Below, one piece after another: positions 1-6,493 of a stretch of DNA of 56,586 nt (the first letter of the stretch is position 1; every line of letters begins with the position of its first letter). Both the position numbers and the translations under genes were made by a program. Below the pieces are notes generated by a model. The model saw only the letters and a list, made by a program, of their open reading frames with translations, made no database searches and was not told the origin of the DNA. The DNA lies in IMG/VR virus record IMGVR_UViG_3300031565_000038, positions 1 to 56,586 of that record; one strand, 5' to 3'. This DNA is from a virus.

Positions 1-1
1 T

Positions 2-127
2 CAATGCTTACTGTGTAGCTTCGTATTAAGTTTGTGCAAGTGTTTTAAAAATTTTTGCCCACGCACATCAGTTTTTTCAAAACTGTAAGGATTGCTGTAC
101 TGCATCATAGTTAGTTTTGTGGTTACT
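2..127. repeat. Terminal direct repeat, left copy
   Basis: These 126 bases are identical to 56461-56586. This shows that the contig ends overlap, so the molecule is circular in assembly, either circularly permuted or terminally redundant. The repeat contains the end of the methyltransferase gene, which is therefore present partly twice in the window. Confidence 0.97.
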
Positions 128-766
128 CCAAATTGCTTCCGTTGTTTTACTGTAAGCTCCCGATAAATCAATCATTGGTTTAAACGGTAGCCAGTCTGCC
201 TTTGTATTTTCACAAACAATTACTTGTCCATTTCTACTTTTACACCATTCTGCAAGTTTGATAAAATCAATATTTTTAGTACTTTCTCTATAATGCTCAC
301 CGCCAAATTGGTAAGGTGGGTCAATAAACCAAGTAGATTCTGTGTTTTCCAATTCTTCATAACTCCCGTTTATTATTGTCCAATGCTTTATTTTAAATAA
401 TTGTTTTGCTATTCTTTTTTTGTCACCTGATATATTGCTAAATTTTTGTACTATTTTTTGAGGCGATGCAATAGCTCCAGCAACCATAAAACCCATTAAT
501 AATTTTTCATCATCAGAAATATTAAAATCATCAATTGACTCTTTATATTTTGGTTCTGGTAAATTTAAAATATCTTTTTCCGTTGCTTTTTGTAGCCATT
601 TCCATATACGAATTATTTTTTCATATTTATCAACTATCGTAATATCATTCTGCCAATATTTCAAACTGTACCTTGCTGAACCTGCAAACGGTTCAATTAT
701 ATTTTTGTGCTTCGGTGGTGGATAGTAGTCCACAATCTTTGATTTACTTCCGTAATATGAAAACAT
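77..766 (-). CDS. D12-class (Dam-like) DNA adenine methyltransferase
   Basis: A 229-residue protein that should transfer a methyl group from S-adenosylmethionine to adenine N6 in DNA. Residues 25-30 (EPFAGS) fit the SAM-binding motif of D12 methylases, and DPPY at 149-152 is the catalytic motif. The N-terminal YYGSKSK also fits the family, though the protein is somewhat shorter than Dam. It may protect phage DNA from host restriction. The gene is the only one in its cassette and lies between the two widely spaced attC-like arms. Its last codons fall in the terminal repeat. The class is well supported; the target sequence is unknown. Confidence 0.83.
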   Translation of the reverse strand: MFSYYGSKSKIVDYYPPPKHKNIIEPFAGSARYSLKYWQNDITIVDKYEKIIRIWKWLQKATEKDILNLPEPKYKESIDDFNISDDEKLLMGFMVAGAIASPQKIVQKFSNISGDKKRIAKQLFKIKHWTIINGSYEELENTESTWFIDPPYQFGGEHYRESTKNIDFIKLAEWCKSRNGQVIVCENTKADWLPFKPMIDLSGAYSKTTEAIWSNHKTNYDAVQQSLQF

Positions 767-837
767 AAAAAATCCTCCCTAAAAATTTTTAAAACAAGAA
801 CATTCGTACTCGTATCGAACTGTATCGGTTATTGTCG

Positions 838-863
838 CACTGGTCATATACCCAACGTTAGCA
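838..863. repeat. attC-like right arm of the methyltransferase cassette
   Basis: The right arm (GGTCATATACC followed by CGTTAGCA) pairs with the left arm at 56442-56465 (TGCTAAC then GGTATATAACC). The two arms are separated by about 850 nt across the contig join and enclose the whole methyltransferase gene. Confidence 0.6.
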
Positions 864-869
864 GTAATG

Positions 870-1172
870 CTAAATAACCTCTAACCATGCTACTTTTTCT
901 TGTGTTAGCCAATTATGAGCAAATTTTGAAAGTGGGTAATTCTTTTCGGGTTCAGAATCACTATTTACATACAATCTTCCATGTTTACTTACAATTGTTC
1001 CTGTAATGTCTTTATCTCCACTTCTCATATATGAACGCTGATATGTTATAAATCCCTTTACTTTCATACCAACTTTCAAAATAATACCTTCTCTGTTAAT
1101 GAAAGCACTACTGCTAACAAGCGGTAATACGGCATTGCCTTGTGCTTCATGGATGATTTTTTCTGTGTTCAT
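870..1172 (-). CDS. Hypothetical cassette protein, 100 aa
   Basis: I do not recognise this 100-residue soluble protein. Its middle (VGMKVKGF, then ITGTIVSKHGRLYV) looks like a small beta-rich domain. It is the only gene of the cassette bounded by G/TT at 857 and 1238, with the start codon inside the attC-like loop and the stop close to the cassette start. No membrane segment or cysteine motif is seen. Confidence 0.6.
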   Translation of the reverse strand: MNTEKIIHEAQGNAVLPLVSSSAFINREGIILKVGMKVKGFITYQRSYMRSGDKDITGTIVSKHGRLYVNSDSEPEKNYPLSKFAHNWLTQEKVAWLEVI

Positions 1173-1244
1173 AATTTTGTTCTCGTATTTAAGTTATTAC
1201 TAATTTGATAGTTCGGCAACGACCGCATACCGCAGCCGTTAACT
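1112..1244. repeat. attC-like site
   Basis: Left core TGCTAAC, right core GTTAACT. The arms CGGTAATACGGCATTGCC and GGCAACGACCGCATACCG pair imperfectly. The loop holds the first codons of the 870-1172 gene. The bases before AAC (ACTACTGC) mirror the cassette start at 857 (GTTAGCAGTA). Confidence 0.75.
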
Positions 1245-1575
1245 ACAATTGCCGCTTATGGCAATCATCTGTTAAGTATTTTCCGCATTCGCAAAATCTA
1301 TCATTTTCTTTAGACGGTGAGAAATAATGCGGCAACAGATAGTTAACAGCAGATATATTTAATGCTTGTTTTTCGTTCTCATAGAAACTTTTGTAATCAT
1401 CAACATCAAATTCAGCAAGTCCATAACAATCAATTGCTAAATCATCTACCTGTTGTTGTGTTAAACATATTGATGTTTTACCCATTAGCAACATTATACC
1501 ACCGTGTCTTGCTTGGTATATGTTGAAATCTCCTTTATAGGTTGTGTCTCCTATTTGATAGCTGAATTTTCCCAT
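1243..1575 (-). CDS. Hypothetical cassette protein, 110 aa
   Basis: A 110-residue protein of unknown function. It ends in a Cys-rich tail (CECGKYLTDDCHKRQL), possibly one half of a metal site. The reading frame passes through the left arm of the attC-like site at 1341-1631, so about two thirds of the protein is encoded in the hairpin loop. It stops with TAG at the cassette start. Confidence 0.6.
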   Translation of the reverse strand: MGKFSYQIGDTTYKGDFNIYQARHGGIMLLMGKTSICLTQQQVDDLAIDCYGLAEFDVDDYKSFYENEKQALNISAVNYLLPHYFSPSKENDRFCECGKYLTDDCHKRQL

Positions 1576-1631
1576 TTTATTAAAGTTTTTTGTTATTAAA
1601 TCGCACTAAATATATCTGCATCCCGTTATAG
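1341..1631. repeat. attC-like site with coding loop
   Basis: Left core AGTTAAC with arm GCAGATATATTTAATGC. Right arm GCACTAAATATATCTGC with core GTTATAG. The 16-17 bp arms pair almost perfectly, and the roughly 240-nt loop carries the 5' two-thirds of the 1243-1575 gene. Confidence 0.78.
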
Positions 1632-1883
1632 TGAATTTCCCTCCCACACTACATTTGAAAATCTATCCATCCAATCTTTGGCTCTATTCATATTTTTTAT
1701 GTGCGTATTAACACGTTTTTTGGCTTCTTCAAACGTTTCACATATTACAGAACTTGGCTTAGTAAATCTACCAATCTGCATACTATTAATATTTAACCAT
1801 AAGCCAAAAATCTTATATTGTGCAGTAAAATAAGTTTCAGCAAATGGGTGCTGCCATTCTTTAATTCTATATTTAAGTTTCAT
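1626..1883 (-). CDS. Hypothetical cassette protein, 85 aa
   Basis: A small protein beginning MKLKYRIKEW, of unknown function. An upstream TTG would add nine residues, but the ATG at 1883 is preferred. The stop TAA is formed by the GTTATAG core at 1625-1631, so the gene ends exactly at the cassette boundary. Aromatic residues and a basic C-terminal helix are visible; there is no membrane segment. Confidence 0.6.
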   Translation of the reverse strand: MKLKYRIKEWQHPFAETYFTAQYKIFGLWLNINSMQIGRFTKPSSVICETFEEAKKRVNTHIKNMNRAKDWMDRFSNVVWEGNSL

Positions 1884-1914
1884 ATAATTTGTTTTGCCAC
1901 CGCTCAAAAACTCA

Positions 1915-2010
1915 CTATAACAAAGTGTAAAGTTTATAAGCCAGTGAAGTTTATATTCATTTAATCAAAGTCCGTGCGTGGCTTACAAAACCTTACACAA
2001 ACCGTTAGCA
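1915..2010. repeat. attC-like site, compact
   Basis: Left core CTATAAC, right core GTTAGCA. The arms GTGTAAAGTTTATAAGCCA and TGGCTTACAAAACCTTACAC pair over about 19 positions with single extrahelical bases, the classic attC layout. No gene lies in the loop. Confidence 0.82.
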
Positions 2011-2016
2011 ACAACA

Positions 2017-2172
2017 CTACGTCAGTGCATTTTTCAAAGCCTGTGTTATCCAATAACGAACCATACCCGATTTATTGGAAGAGCCGAAAAACTCTTTCGA
2101 TACTTTTATCAAGTCTTGTTCTTCTTTTTCTGTAAGCGATAATGTAACCGCCTTTGTTTTTTCTTTTGCCAT
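2017..2172 (-). CDS. Small ribbon-helix-helix-like protein, 51 aa
   Basis: It begins MAKEKTKAVTLSLTEKE and continues with an amphipathic helix ending in WITQALKN. The pattern is a short beta strand, two helices and many charged residues, typical of CopG/Arc-type DNA-binding proteins, so a repressor role is likely. The ATG overlaps the TAA of the upstream gene (TAATG), suggesting coupled translation. Both genes share one cassette, the only clear two-gene unit in the array. Confidence 0.6.
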   Translation of the reverse strand: MAKEKTKAVTLSLTEKEEQDLIKVSKEFFGSSNKSGMVRYWITQALKNALT

Positions 2173-2549
2173 TATTTTACGGTATTAATATCTACAGCTA
2201 AACCATCTTCTAACATTCCAAACACATCAAAATTATATTCAATAAGTCTTTTTACAACAACATAAGGTGCCCTATTATGCCAGTAAGCTCTTCCATATTC
2301 TAAATATTCATTATAGTAATATTCAAAGCTTGTAAAACCGAAAAAGTTATCTTTAAATACACCAATCTCACTACCAAAATCAACAGGTAATGTTTGCGTG
2401 TCTGTCAAAGGTCTTAAGATAGGTTTAAATCCTTTTTCTAAATGATAAGTTAAGTTTTCAGTTGTTAACTCTGTTTTCTTACCTACTGCATTTATAATAG
2501 ATAATGAGTGAGGCAAATAAGGTGCTACTTTTTCAAATTTAAGTTTCAT
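2172..2549 (-). CDS. Conserved Bacteroidota phage protein, 125 aa
   Basis: A 125-residue protein of a type common in Bacteroidota prophages. It begins MKLKFEKVAPYLPHSL, has KPILRPL in the middle, and ends with a FDVFG plus GLAVDINT pattern. Its function is unknown. A promoter-like TTTGG-N18-TATCTTTG lies just upstream (2587-2617) within the same cassette, so this cassette brings its own promoter. Confidence 0.7.
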   Translation of the reverse strand: MKLKFEKVAPYLPHSLSIINAVGKKTELTTENLTYHLEKGFKPILRPLTDTQTLPVDFGSEIGVFKDNFFGFTSFEYYYNEYLEYGRAYWHNRAPYVVVKRLIEYNFDVFGMLEDGLAVDINTVK

Positions 2550-2584
2550 AATCGTATGTATTAAGTTTTAATGCGTTATTGCTC

Positions 2585-2619
2585 TACAAAGATAGTAATT
2601 ATTTACTAATTACCAAATA
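2585..2619 (-). promoter_or_regulatory. Bacteroidota-type promoter in a cassette
   Basis: The minus strand reads TTTGG (2617-2613), an 18-base spacer, then TATCTTTG (2594-2587), which fits the Bacteroidota -33/-7 pattern. It lies about 40 bases before the 2172-2549 start codon. Confidence 0.55.
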
Positions 2620-2646
2620 AATATTGCAATGATTTTACCGTGCAGT

Positions 2647-2745
2647 TGCTAACACGTTGTATATGTCAGTTTTGCCAATTGGTTTTTGTGCTTTGAATGA
2701 AGTATGTGCGTGGCAAAACCGAACACATACAACCATTCGTTATGC
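2647..2745. repeat. attC-like site, compact
   Basis: Left core TGCTAAC, right core GTTATGC. The arms TTGTATATGTCAGTTTTGCC and GGCAAAACCGAACACATACA pair over about 20 positions. The stop codon of the next gene (2740-2742) is part of the right core. Confidence 0.84.
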
Positions 2746-3096
2746 CCCATTAAAAAGGCGTTTAAACTTAGCTTGTATATATTTGTCCAATTCTTTCCGT
2801 AGGGCTTTCTTGTCAATACCCTTAGTGTTATAAAATCGAAAAATAATTGAGTTTCTTACTTTACCATCTTTTAAGTAGCAAGTGTCCATTCCTATTTCCC
2901 AATTGCAATCTGTAAATTGTACAATTATTTTCTTACAGTGTGCTTTTAACGAACCATTGTATGCTTCTTCATAGTAAGCCCTACTTTCTCGCTGGTTAAT
3001 AAGTAAGTCCTGCTCTTTTGCAGTCATTGTCTCTACATTTATTCCTATAATTGTCTGCATATCGTTAATTAACAACGGGGCATAACAACGCATCAT
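2740..3096 (-). CDS. Hypothetical cassette protein, 118 aa
   Basis: It begins MMRCYAPLLINDMQTI. These first codons lie in the left arm of the attC-like site at 3080-3207, so the true start could be the Met at residue 13. The central part (CNWEIGMDTCYLKDGK) and C-terminal basic helix give no family match. The stop TAA is made by the GTTATGC core at 2739-2745. Confidence 0.6.
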   Translation of the reverse strand: MMRCYAPLLINDMQTIIGINVETMTAKEQDLLINQRESRAYYEEAYNGSLKAHCKKIIVQFTDCNWEIGMDTCYLKDGKVRNSIIFRFYNTKGIDKKALRKELDKYIQAKFKRLFNGA

Positions 3097-3207
3097 AAAT
3101 AATAGCGGTGTTGTGCTTATCCGTAGGTTTATAATATTAATTTACTGCTTCTCATCTTTATAATTTAGTGCGGTTAATCCGCTACTATTCATATGCCAAC
3201 GTTACCA
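3080..3207. repeat. attC-like site
   Basis: Left core GCATAAC, right core GTTACCA. The arms GCATCATAAATAATAGCGG and CCGCTACTATTCATATGCC pair. The start codons of the 2740-3096 gene lie in the left arm. The bases before AAC mirror the cassette start at 2739 (GTTATGCCCC). Confidence 0.82.
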
Positions 3208-3212
3208 CCCAT

Positions 3213-3497
3213 TTAAAGAAATTGCGGTGTAGGTATATCAAATCGCTTTTCTCGTGGCTCGCTATCATCGTAGTCACACTCTTTTAGTTTTGGTAAGTTA
3301 GGGTGCATTCCATCGTGTTTAATATGTTTATTGTATCGCTCGCAAATATGTGGGTACTTTTTACCATCTTCCACCTTGTCTTGTTCTCGCTCGGTTATGC
3401 TTAAATATTTGCATTTTCGGAAGCAAAAAACGGGTGGTAACAAAGGCTCATATTGCATAGCCTTGTCAGTTGTCGAAGTTTCATTCTTTTTTGTCAT
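3213..3497 (-). CDS. Hypothetical cassette protein, 94 aa
   Basis: Residues about 13-22 (KAMQYEPLL) are encoded by an attC-like arm and recur in the unrelated product of 9472-9852. Translation may start at the Met within that motif. The rest is Cys/His-rich (CFRKCKYL, then HICERY, then ECDYDD), suggesting metal binding. Function unknown. Confidence 0.55.
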   Translation of the reverse strand: MTKKNETSTTDKAMQYEPLLPPVFCFRKCKYLSITEREQDKVEDGKKYPHICERYNKHIKHDGMHPNLPKLKECDYDDSEPREKRFDIPTPQFL

Positions 3498-3564
3498 TTC
3501 AGTAAGTATTTAAAGTTTATATATTCAATCTAAAAGGCTACGCAACATAGCCAAACCGTTAGCA
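3435..3564. repeat. attC-like site
   Basis: Left core TGGTAAC, right core GTTAGCA. The arms GGCTCATATTGCATAGCC and GGCTACGCAACATAGCC pair. The left arm is translated as part of the N-terminus of the 3213-3497 product. The same left arm recurs at 9733-9760. Confidence 0.82.
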
Positions 3565-3565
3565 C

Positions 3566-3736
3566 TTATTTACCTCGCTGTACGCTCGGTTTTTTCTTTC
3601 CCTTTAATTTTTTTATCCTTCTTCTTATATCCTTATCATCATACCAATCAATAATAACTGGCATTATCACAACCATAATGGCTATGAATACGTATGCCCC
3701 TATAATTACATATACTAAATTATCTTTGTTCATCAT
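3566..3736 (-). CDS. Small membrane protein, 56 aa
   Basis: It begins MMNKDNLVYVIIGAYVF with one strong membrane segment (about residues 8-30), followed by a very basic tail (RRRIKKLKGKKK). It is likely an inner-membrane peptide with the tail in the cytoplasm. It is the only gene of its cassette; small membrane proteins are common in integron cassettes. Function unknown. Confidence 0.55.
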   Translation of the reverse strand: MMNKDNLVYVIIGAYVFIAIMVVIMPVIIDWYDDKDIRRRIKKLKGKKKPSVQRGK

Positions 3737-3782
3737 GTCAATATTTTTTTAAAAATTAAATGTTTCAATAAAAACCAATAAG

Positions 3783-3843
3783 TGCTAACGTCCTCTGTCT
3801 CGTTTCGCTGTAATTACCGCTCGGTAAACCCACTTCGTTAAGT
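3783..3843. repeat. attC-like site, short and degenerate
   Basis: Left core TGCTAAC mirrors its cassette start at 3558 (GTTAGCACTTATT). The right core is GTTAAGT at 3837. The centre forms a TTACCG-CT-CGGTAA hairpin, but the outer arms pair poorly, so this is probably a recombined or worn site. Confidence 0.45.
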
Positions 3844-4135
3844 GCTAACATAGTGTATAATGAATGACTTAGGCGAAACTCGTAATGAGGTTCTTGTTCT
3901 CAGTATTTAAAAGAAAATAAAATCTTTATTCCTTTTTTTCATACAAGCGGTGCAAATACTTTCGTCTTTTTTAACAATATATTTACCAGTTTCAACATTC
4001 CTAAATCCAGAATATCTAATATCTGCCTCAACACCGCAATCGGTACAATAATATTTTTTCTCTTTATTATCATTCATTATATTTTCTTTTAAATCCTTTC
4101 ACAATTCAACTCATTATACACAGAGGACGTTACCA
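3843..4135. repeat. attC-like site enclosing the 3907-4077 gene
   Basis: Left arm GTGTATAATGAATGA after TGCTAAC. Right arm TCATTATACAC before CGTTACCA. An 11-bp exact match is separated by about 250 nt, and the small zinc-ribbon gene lies wholly inside. Confidence 0.65.
3907..4077 (-). CDS. Small zinc-ribbon protein, 56 aa
   Basis: It has CTDC near residue 11 and CTAC near residue 42, a two-knuckle zinc ribbon. The gene lies entirely between the attC-like arms at 3843 and 4135. It probably binds nucleic acid or a protein partner; the role is unknown. Confidence 0.55.
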   Translation of the reverse strand: MNDNKEKKYYCTDCGVEADIRYSGFRNVETGKYIVKKDESICTACMKKRNKDFIFF

Positions 4136-4200
4136 ACAATTTGCCAGTAAAAAAGTGCATAAAACGAAACGTAAGTACTGGCAAACTGTACGCTTCGCTT

Positions 4201-4642
4201 TGGTAACAACTTGTATATTCTATGCGCTGTGCATAGAATCAGCGGATTCCTCCCCTATTGTCATTTCTTCTTTACAGTCTTTAAGCATATTTATAAAACT
4301 ATCTATACTTTCAACTTTGTTAAAAACAAAAACAAGTTCAGGTTGCATTTCATCAAAGCTTTCAACACTTGCTTTTTCAATAACGTTTATCGGTCTTGGT
4401 TCAGTTACTGTTTTCATAGCGAGTACTGTTTCGCCGTTTTCGCCTTTTTCAGATCCTAGCATCCAAACATCGCCAGTTCCCATTTCACAAACCATTACAT
4501 TTTTTGTTTTTCCGTAAGTTGCATTTTTTGTTATCATCTTGTTTTTGTTTTTGCCTACACACCGTATGCGAGCGGTTATACATTTATTTTAGTTTCGTGC
4601 GATCCGGTAAAGCGCACATAACATACAATTCGATCGTTAGCG
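4201..4642. repeat. attC-like site enclosing the 4220-4537 gene
   Basis: Left core TGGTAAC with arm CTTGTATATTCTATGCGCTG. Right arm AGCGCACATAACATACAATT with core GTTAGCG. The arms pair imperfectly across a 400-nt loop that contains the whole gene. Confidence 0.6.
4220..4537 (-). CDS. Hypothetical cassette protein, 105 aa
   Basis: An acidic 105-residue protein starting MITKNATYGKTKNV, with a beta-rich first half and an acidic helix at the end. No family recognised. It lies wholly inside the loop of the attC-like site 4201-4642, one of four genes nested this way. Confidence 0.55.
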   Translation of the reverse strand: MITKNATYGKTKNVMVCEMGTGDVWMLGSEKGENGETVLAMKTVTEPRPINVIEKASVESFDEMQPELVFVFNKVESIDSFINMLKDCKEEMTIGEESADSMHSA

Positions 4643-4861
4643 GTAATAAGTCACAGTATAATCTGTACCTTCTACTGCTAAATCACATCCTATTATTACT
4701 TTAGGTGGCTCAAATAATGGTGTGTGTTCTGGCATCTTAATATCACCATTTTCAAAGTGTTTTTGCATTTGTGCTATGCGGTTTAATTTACTACCGCTAA
4801 CAACAGGTAAATTGCATTGCTGCTTTCTACCATTAAATAAGTTTTTTATAAATTTCAACAT
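4637..4861 (-). CDS. Hypothetical cassette protein, 74 aa
   Basis: It begins MLKFIKNLFNGRKQQ, a basic amphipathic helix, and ends in a beta-rich GCDLAVEGTDYTVTYYR. The stop is formed at the cassette core (4636). The frame runs through the left arm of the 4795-4922 site. Function unknown. Confidence 0.55.
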   Translation of the reverse strand: MLKFIKNLFNGRKQQCNLPVVSGSKLNRIAQMQKHFENGDIKMPEHTPLFEPPKVIIGCDLAVEGTDYTVTYYR

Positions 4862-4922
4862 CTGTTCTATTTTTTAAGTTTTTACTAAATTCACGCAACG
4901 CAACTTACCCAAACCGTTATCG
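4795..4922. repeat. attC-like site
   Basis: Left core CGCTAAC with arm GGTAAATTGCATTGC. Right arm GCAACGCAACTTACC with core GTTATCG. The bases before AAC mirror the cassette start at 4636 (GTTAGCGGTA). The start of the 4637-4861 gene is in the loop. Confidence 0.8.
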
Positions 4923-4946
4923 ACAATGCCGCTGCGCTTGACGAAG

Positions 4947-5198
4947 TCAATCAGTTTGTTTAATCAAATACATCTTAAAACACTTACTACACCATTTATT
5001 ACCATAAACGTCCTCGCTATCAGATTGTGTACAATCACAAACCTCCTTTGACTTCTCATTGTCGATAACGTTCTCACTTTCATTTGTTGCTTGAGAATTA
5101 ATCTGAATGAAATTTATTGCTCTTACTTCATCAGATCGCATATTATCTACTCCTGGTAATCTTAAATACTTTTGGAATTCAATTAATTCTTTCTTCAT
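4947..5198 (-). CDS. Zinc-ribbon-like cassette protein, 83 aa
   Basis: The N-terminal half is helical; the C-terminal half has CDC near residue 54 and CSKCF near residue 72, a likely metal-binding pair. The role is unknown. The compact attC-like site lies upstream of the start at 5238-5322. Confidence 0.55.
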   Translation of the reverse strand: MKKELIEFQKYLRLPGVDNMRSDEVRAINFIQINSQATNESENVIDNEKSKEVCDCTQSDSEDVYGNKWCSKCFKMYLIKQTD

Positions 5199-5237
5199 TG
5201 TTTCAATTTTAAATTTGTACTACGCTTGCGACACAGT

Positions 5238-5322
5238 CGATAACACACTGTATATCGAAAGCAACTAAATGAATGACTTTCCGCAACTGCGTTGCTCACG
5301 TCATACAGTGAGAACGTTATGT
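5238..5322. repeat. attC-like site, compact
   Basis: Left core CGATAAC with arm ACTGTATATCGAAAGCAAC. Right arm GTTGCTCACGTCATACAGT with core GTTATGT. No gene lies in the loop. The bases before AAC mirror the cassette start at 4916 (GTTATCGACA). Confidence 0.82.
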
Positions 5323-5640
5323 GGCATTTAAGATATGATACTCGTTCGGAGTAAAATTCCATGCCACCGCACCATCTTTAAATTTGAGTTTGGCGCAATC
5401 AATATCTCTATCTCTGTAATGTTTTCCATTGTCATCATACTCACAATATCCAGTTTCTACAACCGTTGCAAGTTTTCCTTTATGCCTGTACAAATTATAC
5501 CTTGTGCAAACTGTTTGCCCAACCCTCGCACGAATTTTGTTTCTACCTATGAACCACCTGAAAGCGGATAAGTAAAAACGCCACATAACAATGTATATAG
5601 CAAATTTGCGAGCTTTTAAGAAAGTTTTTACTGTATTCAT
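5317..5640 (-). CDS. Hypothetical cassette protein, 107 aa
   Basis: The product begins MNTVKTFLKARKFAIYIVMW with a hydrophobic stretch, then a basic region, then a small beta domain (RVGQTVCTRY, KLATVVETGYC). The frame passes through the left attC arm, whose bases at 5580-5589 mirror the cassette start at 5316. It could be membrane-associated. Confidence 0.55.
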   Translation of the reverse strand: MNTVKTFLKARKFAIYIVMWRFYLSAFRWFIGRNKIRARVGQTVCTRYNLYRHKGKLATVVETGYCEYDDNGKHYRDRDIDCAKLKFKDGAVAWNFTPNEYHILNAT

Positions 5641-5708
5641 AATTTATCTCATTTAATTAAGTTTCTACTAATTTGGATGGCAAACTTGCCATATTCTCAA
5701 CGTTGTGT
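5583..5708. repeat. attC-like site
   Basis: Left core ACATAAC with arm TGTATATAGCAAATTTGC. Right arm GCAAACTTGCCATATTCTC with core GTTGTGT. The ten bases ending at AAC (GCCACATAAC) are the exact reverse complement of the cassette start at 5316. Confidence 0.82.
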
Positions 5709-5976
5709 GTAATTTAAAGAACCCGTAGGCTTATTTTAGCACGTGCCTACGGGAGCTCGTCCGTGCATCCATTTTGTTGTTGTAGCAGGTAATTCGTCAA
5801 TTATCGCTATTTCTGGGAATGTGATTTTAAACCCAATATCTTAATAAACTACACACAACAATTTATATAATTAATAGCTGTGGTAGTGGTTATTTTAAAG
5901 AACTATCATTTATTAAGCCTATGCAAATATATGAAAATTATAGCATTTAATACGCTACTAATCATATAAGTAGCCG
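5702..5976 (-). mobile_element. Geneless cassette with promoter and strong hairpin
   Basis: This unit has no intact gene. It holds a perfect 9-bp hairpin (CCCGTAGGC at 5722-5730 with GCCTACGGG at 5745-5753). It also holds an open frame without a start codon on the minus strand (about 5737-5838, product ending ...WMHGRAPVGTC) and a minus-strand TATATTTG at 5924-5931. It may act as a promoter or regulator cassette, or be a decayed gene cassette. Confidence 0.5.
5722..5753 (-). terminator. Strong hairpin, possible terminator
   Basis: Nine perfect base pairs close a 14-nt loop. On the minus strand the stem is followed by GTTCTTTAAATT, only a weak T tract, so terminator or structural use is uncertain. 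Confidence 0.4.
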
Positions 5977-5982
5977 TTGTAG
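5853..5982. repeat. attC-like site, compact
   Basis: Left core ACACAAC with arm TTATATAATTAATAGC. Right arm GCTACTAATCATATAAG with core GTTGTAG. The bases before AAC (ACTACAC) mirror the cassette start at 5702 (GTTGTGTGTA). The loop contains a promoter-like CAAATATA (minus-strand TATATTTG). Confidence 0.8.
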
Positions 5983-5992
5983 GCAATTTTGC

Positions 5993-6241
5993 TTAGTAAG
6001 TGCATTGCCCACCACATTTTCTACATTCACCTGTACCTGCTATCAAATCTTGCACACCATCGCATTCGCAAAACTGTTCGCTTTGCCCTACAACATTAGC
6101 TATACCCAATAATTTTAACTTAGCTTGGTGGTATGCTTCAAGGGCTTTCTCCGTATCGTTTACATCTGTTTGGAATTGTGGTGAATATTGCGTTGGCATA
6201 TTCGGTATTCCGTGTTCATCTAAAAATTCTTTTGCTGTCAT
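5993..6241 (-). CDS. Hypothetical cassette protein with Cys-rich tail, 82 aa
   Basis: It begins MTAKEFLDEHGIPNM, has a helical middle (ALEAYHQAKLKLLG), and ends with FCECDGVQD and CRKCGGQC, a likely zinc knuckle. The helical part is encoded in the attC-like loop and the Cys-rich part in the cassette body. Function unknown. Confidence 0.55.
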   Translation of the reverse strand: MTAKEFLDEHGIPNMPTQYSPQFQTDVNDTEKALEAYHQAKLKLLGIANVVGQSEQFCECDGVQDLIAGTGECRKCGGQCTY

Positions 6242-6293
6242 TTTTTCGTTTTTAAGTCGTTAAAATTACTGTACATAGCCTTAGCCGTTGTAC
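6088..6293. repeat. attC-like site with coding loop
   Basis: Left core CTACAAC with arm TTAGCTATACCCAATAATTT. Right arm AAATTACTGTACATAGCC with core GTTGTAC. The bases before AAC (GCCCTAC) mirror the cassette start at 5976 (GTTGTAGGC). The loop encodes the N-terminal half of the 5993-6241 product. Confidence 0.75.
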
Positions 6294-6489
6294 TCAATAT
6301 TGCCCCTTAAATCCGTACTCTTTAAGAACATCAGCGAGTAACTTTGATTTTTCTTCTGGGATTGGTCCCCACCGCACTTTGGTTTTTGCAAAACCATTTG
6401 GGTTAAGAGCAATGCCCTGTACTACCTCCACAATGTCCCGCCATTGCTTCAATAAAGTTTGCAACTTTTCTCAAAACTTTCGTGTACAT
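6294..6489 (-). pseudogene. Frameshifted small gene
   Basis: An ATG at 6489 opens a frame (MYTKVLRKVANF) that soon stops. One frame over, a well-formed coding stretch (QWRDIVEVVQGIALNP and then KSKLLADVLKEYGFKGQY) runs to TGA at 6294-6296, right at the cassette boundary. The 196-nt span is one base off a whole number of codons, so a single-base indel probably broke the gene near residue 9, or there is a sequence error. Function unknown. Confidence 0.5.
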
Positions 6490-6493
6490 AATT

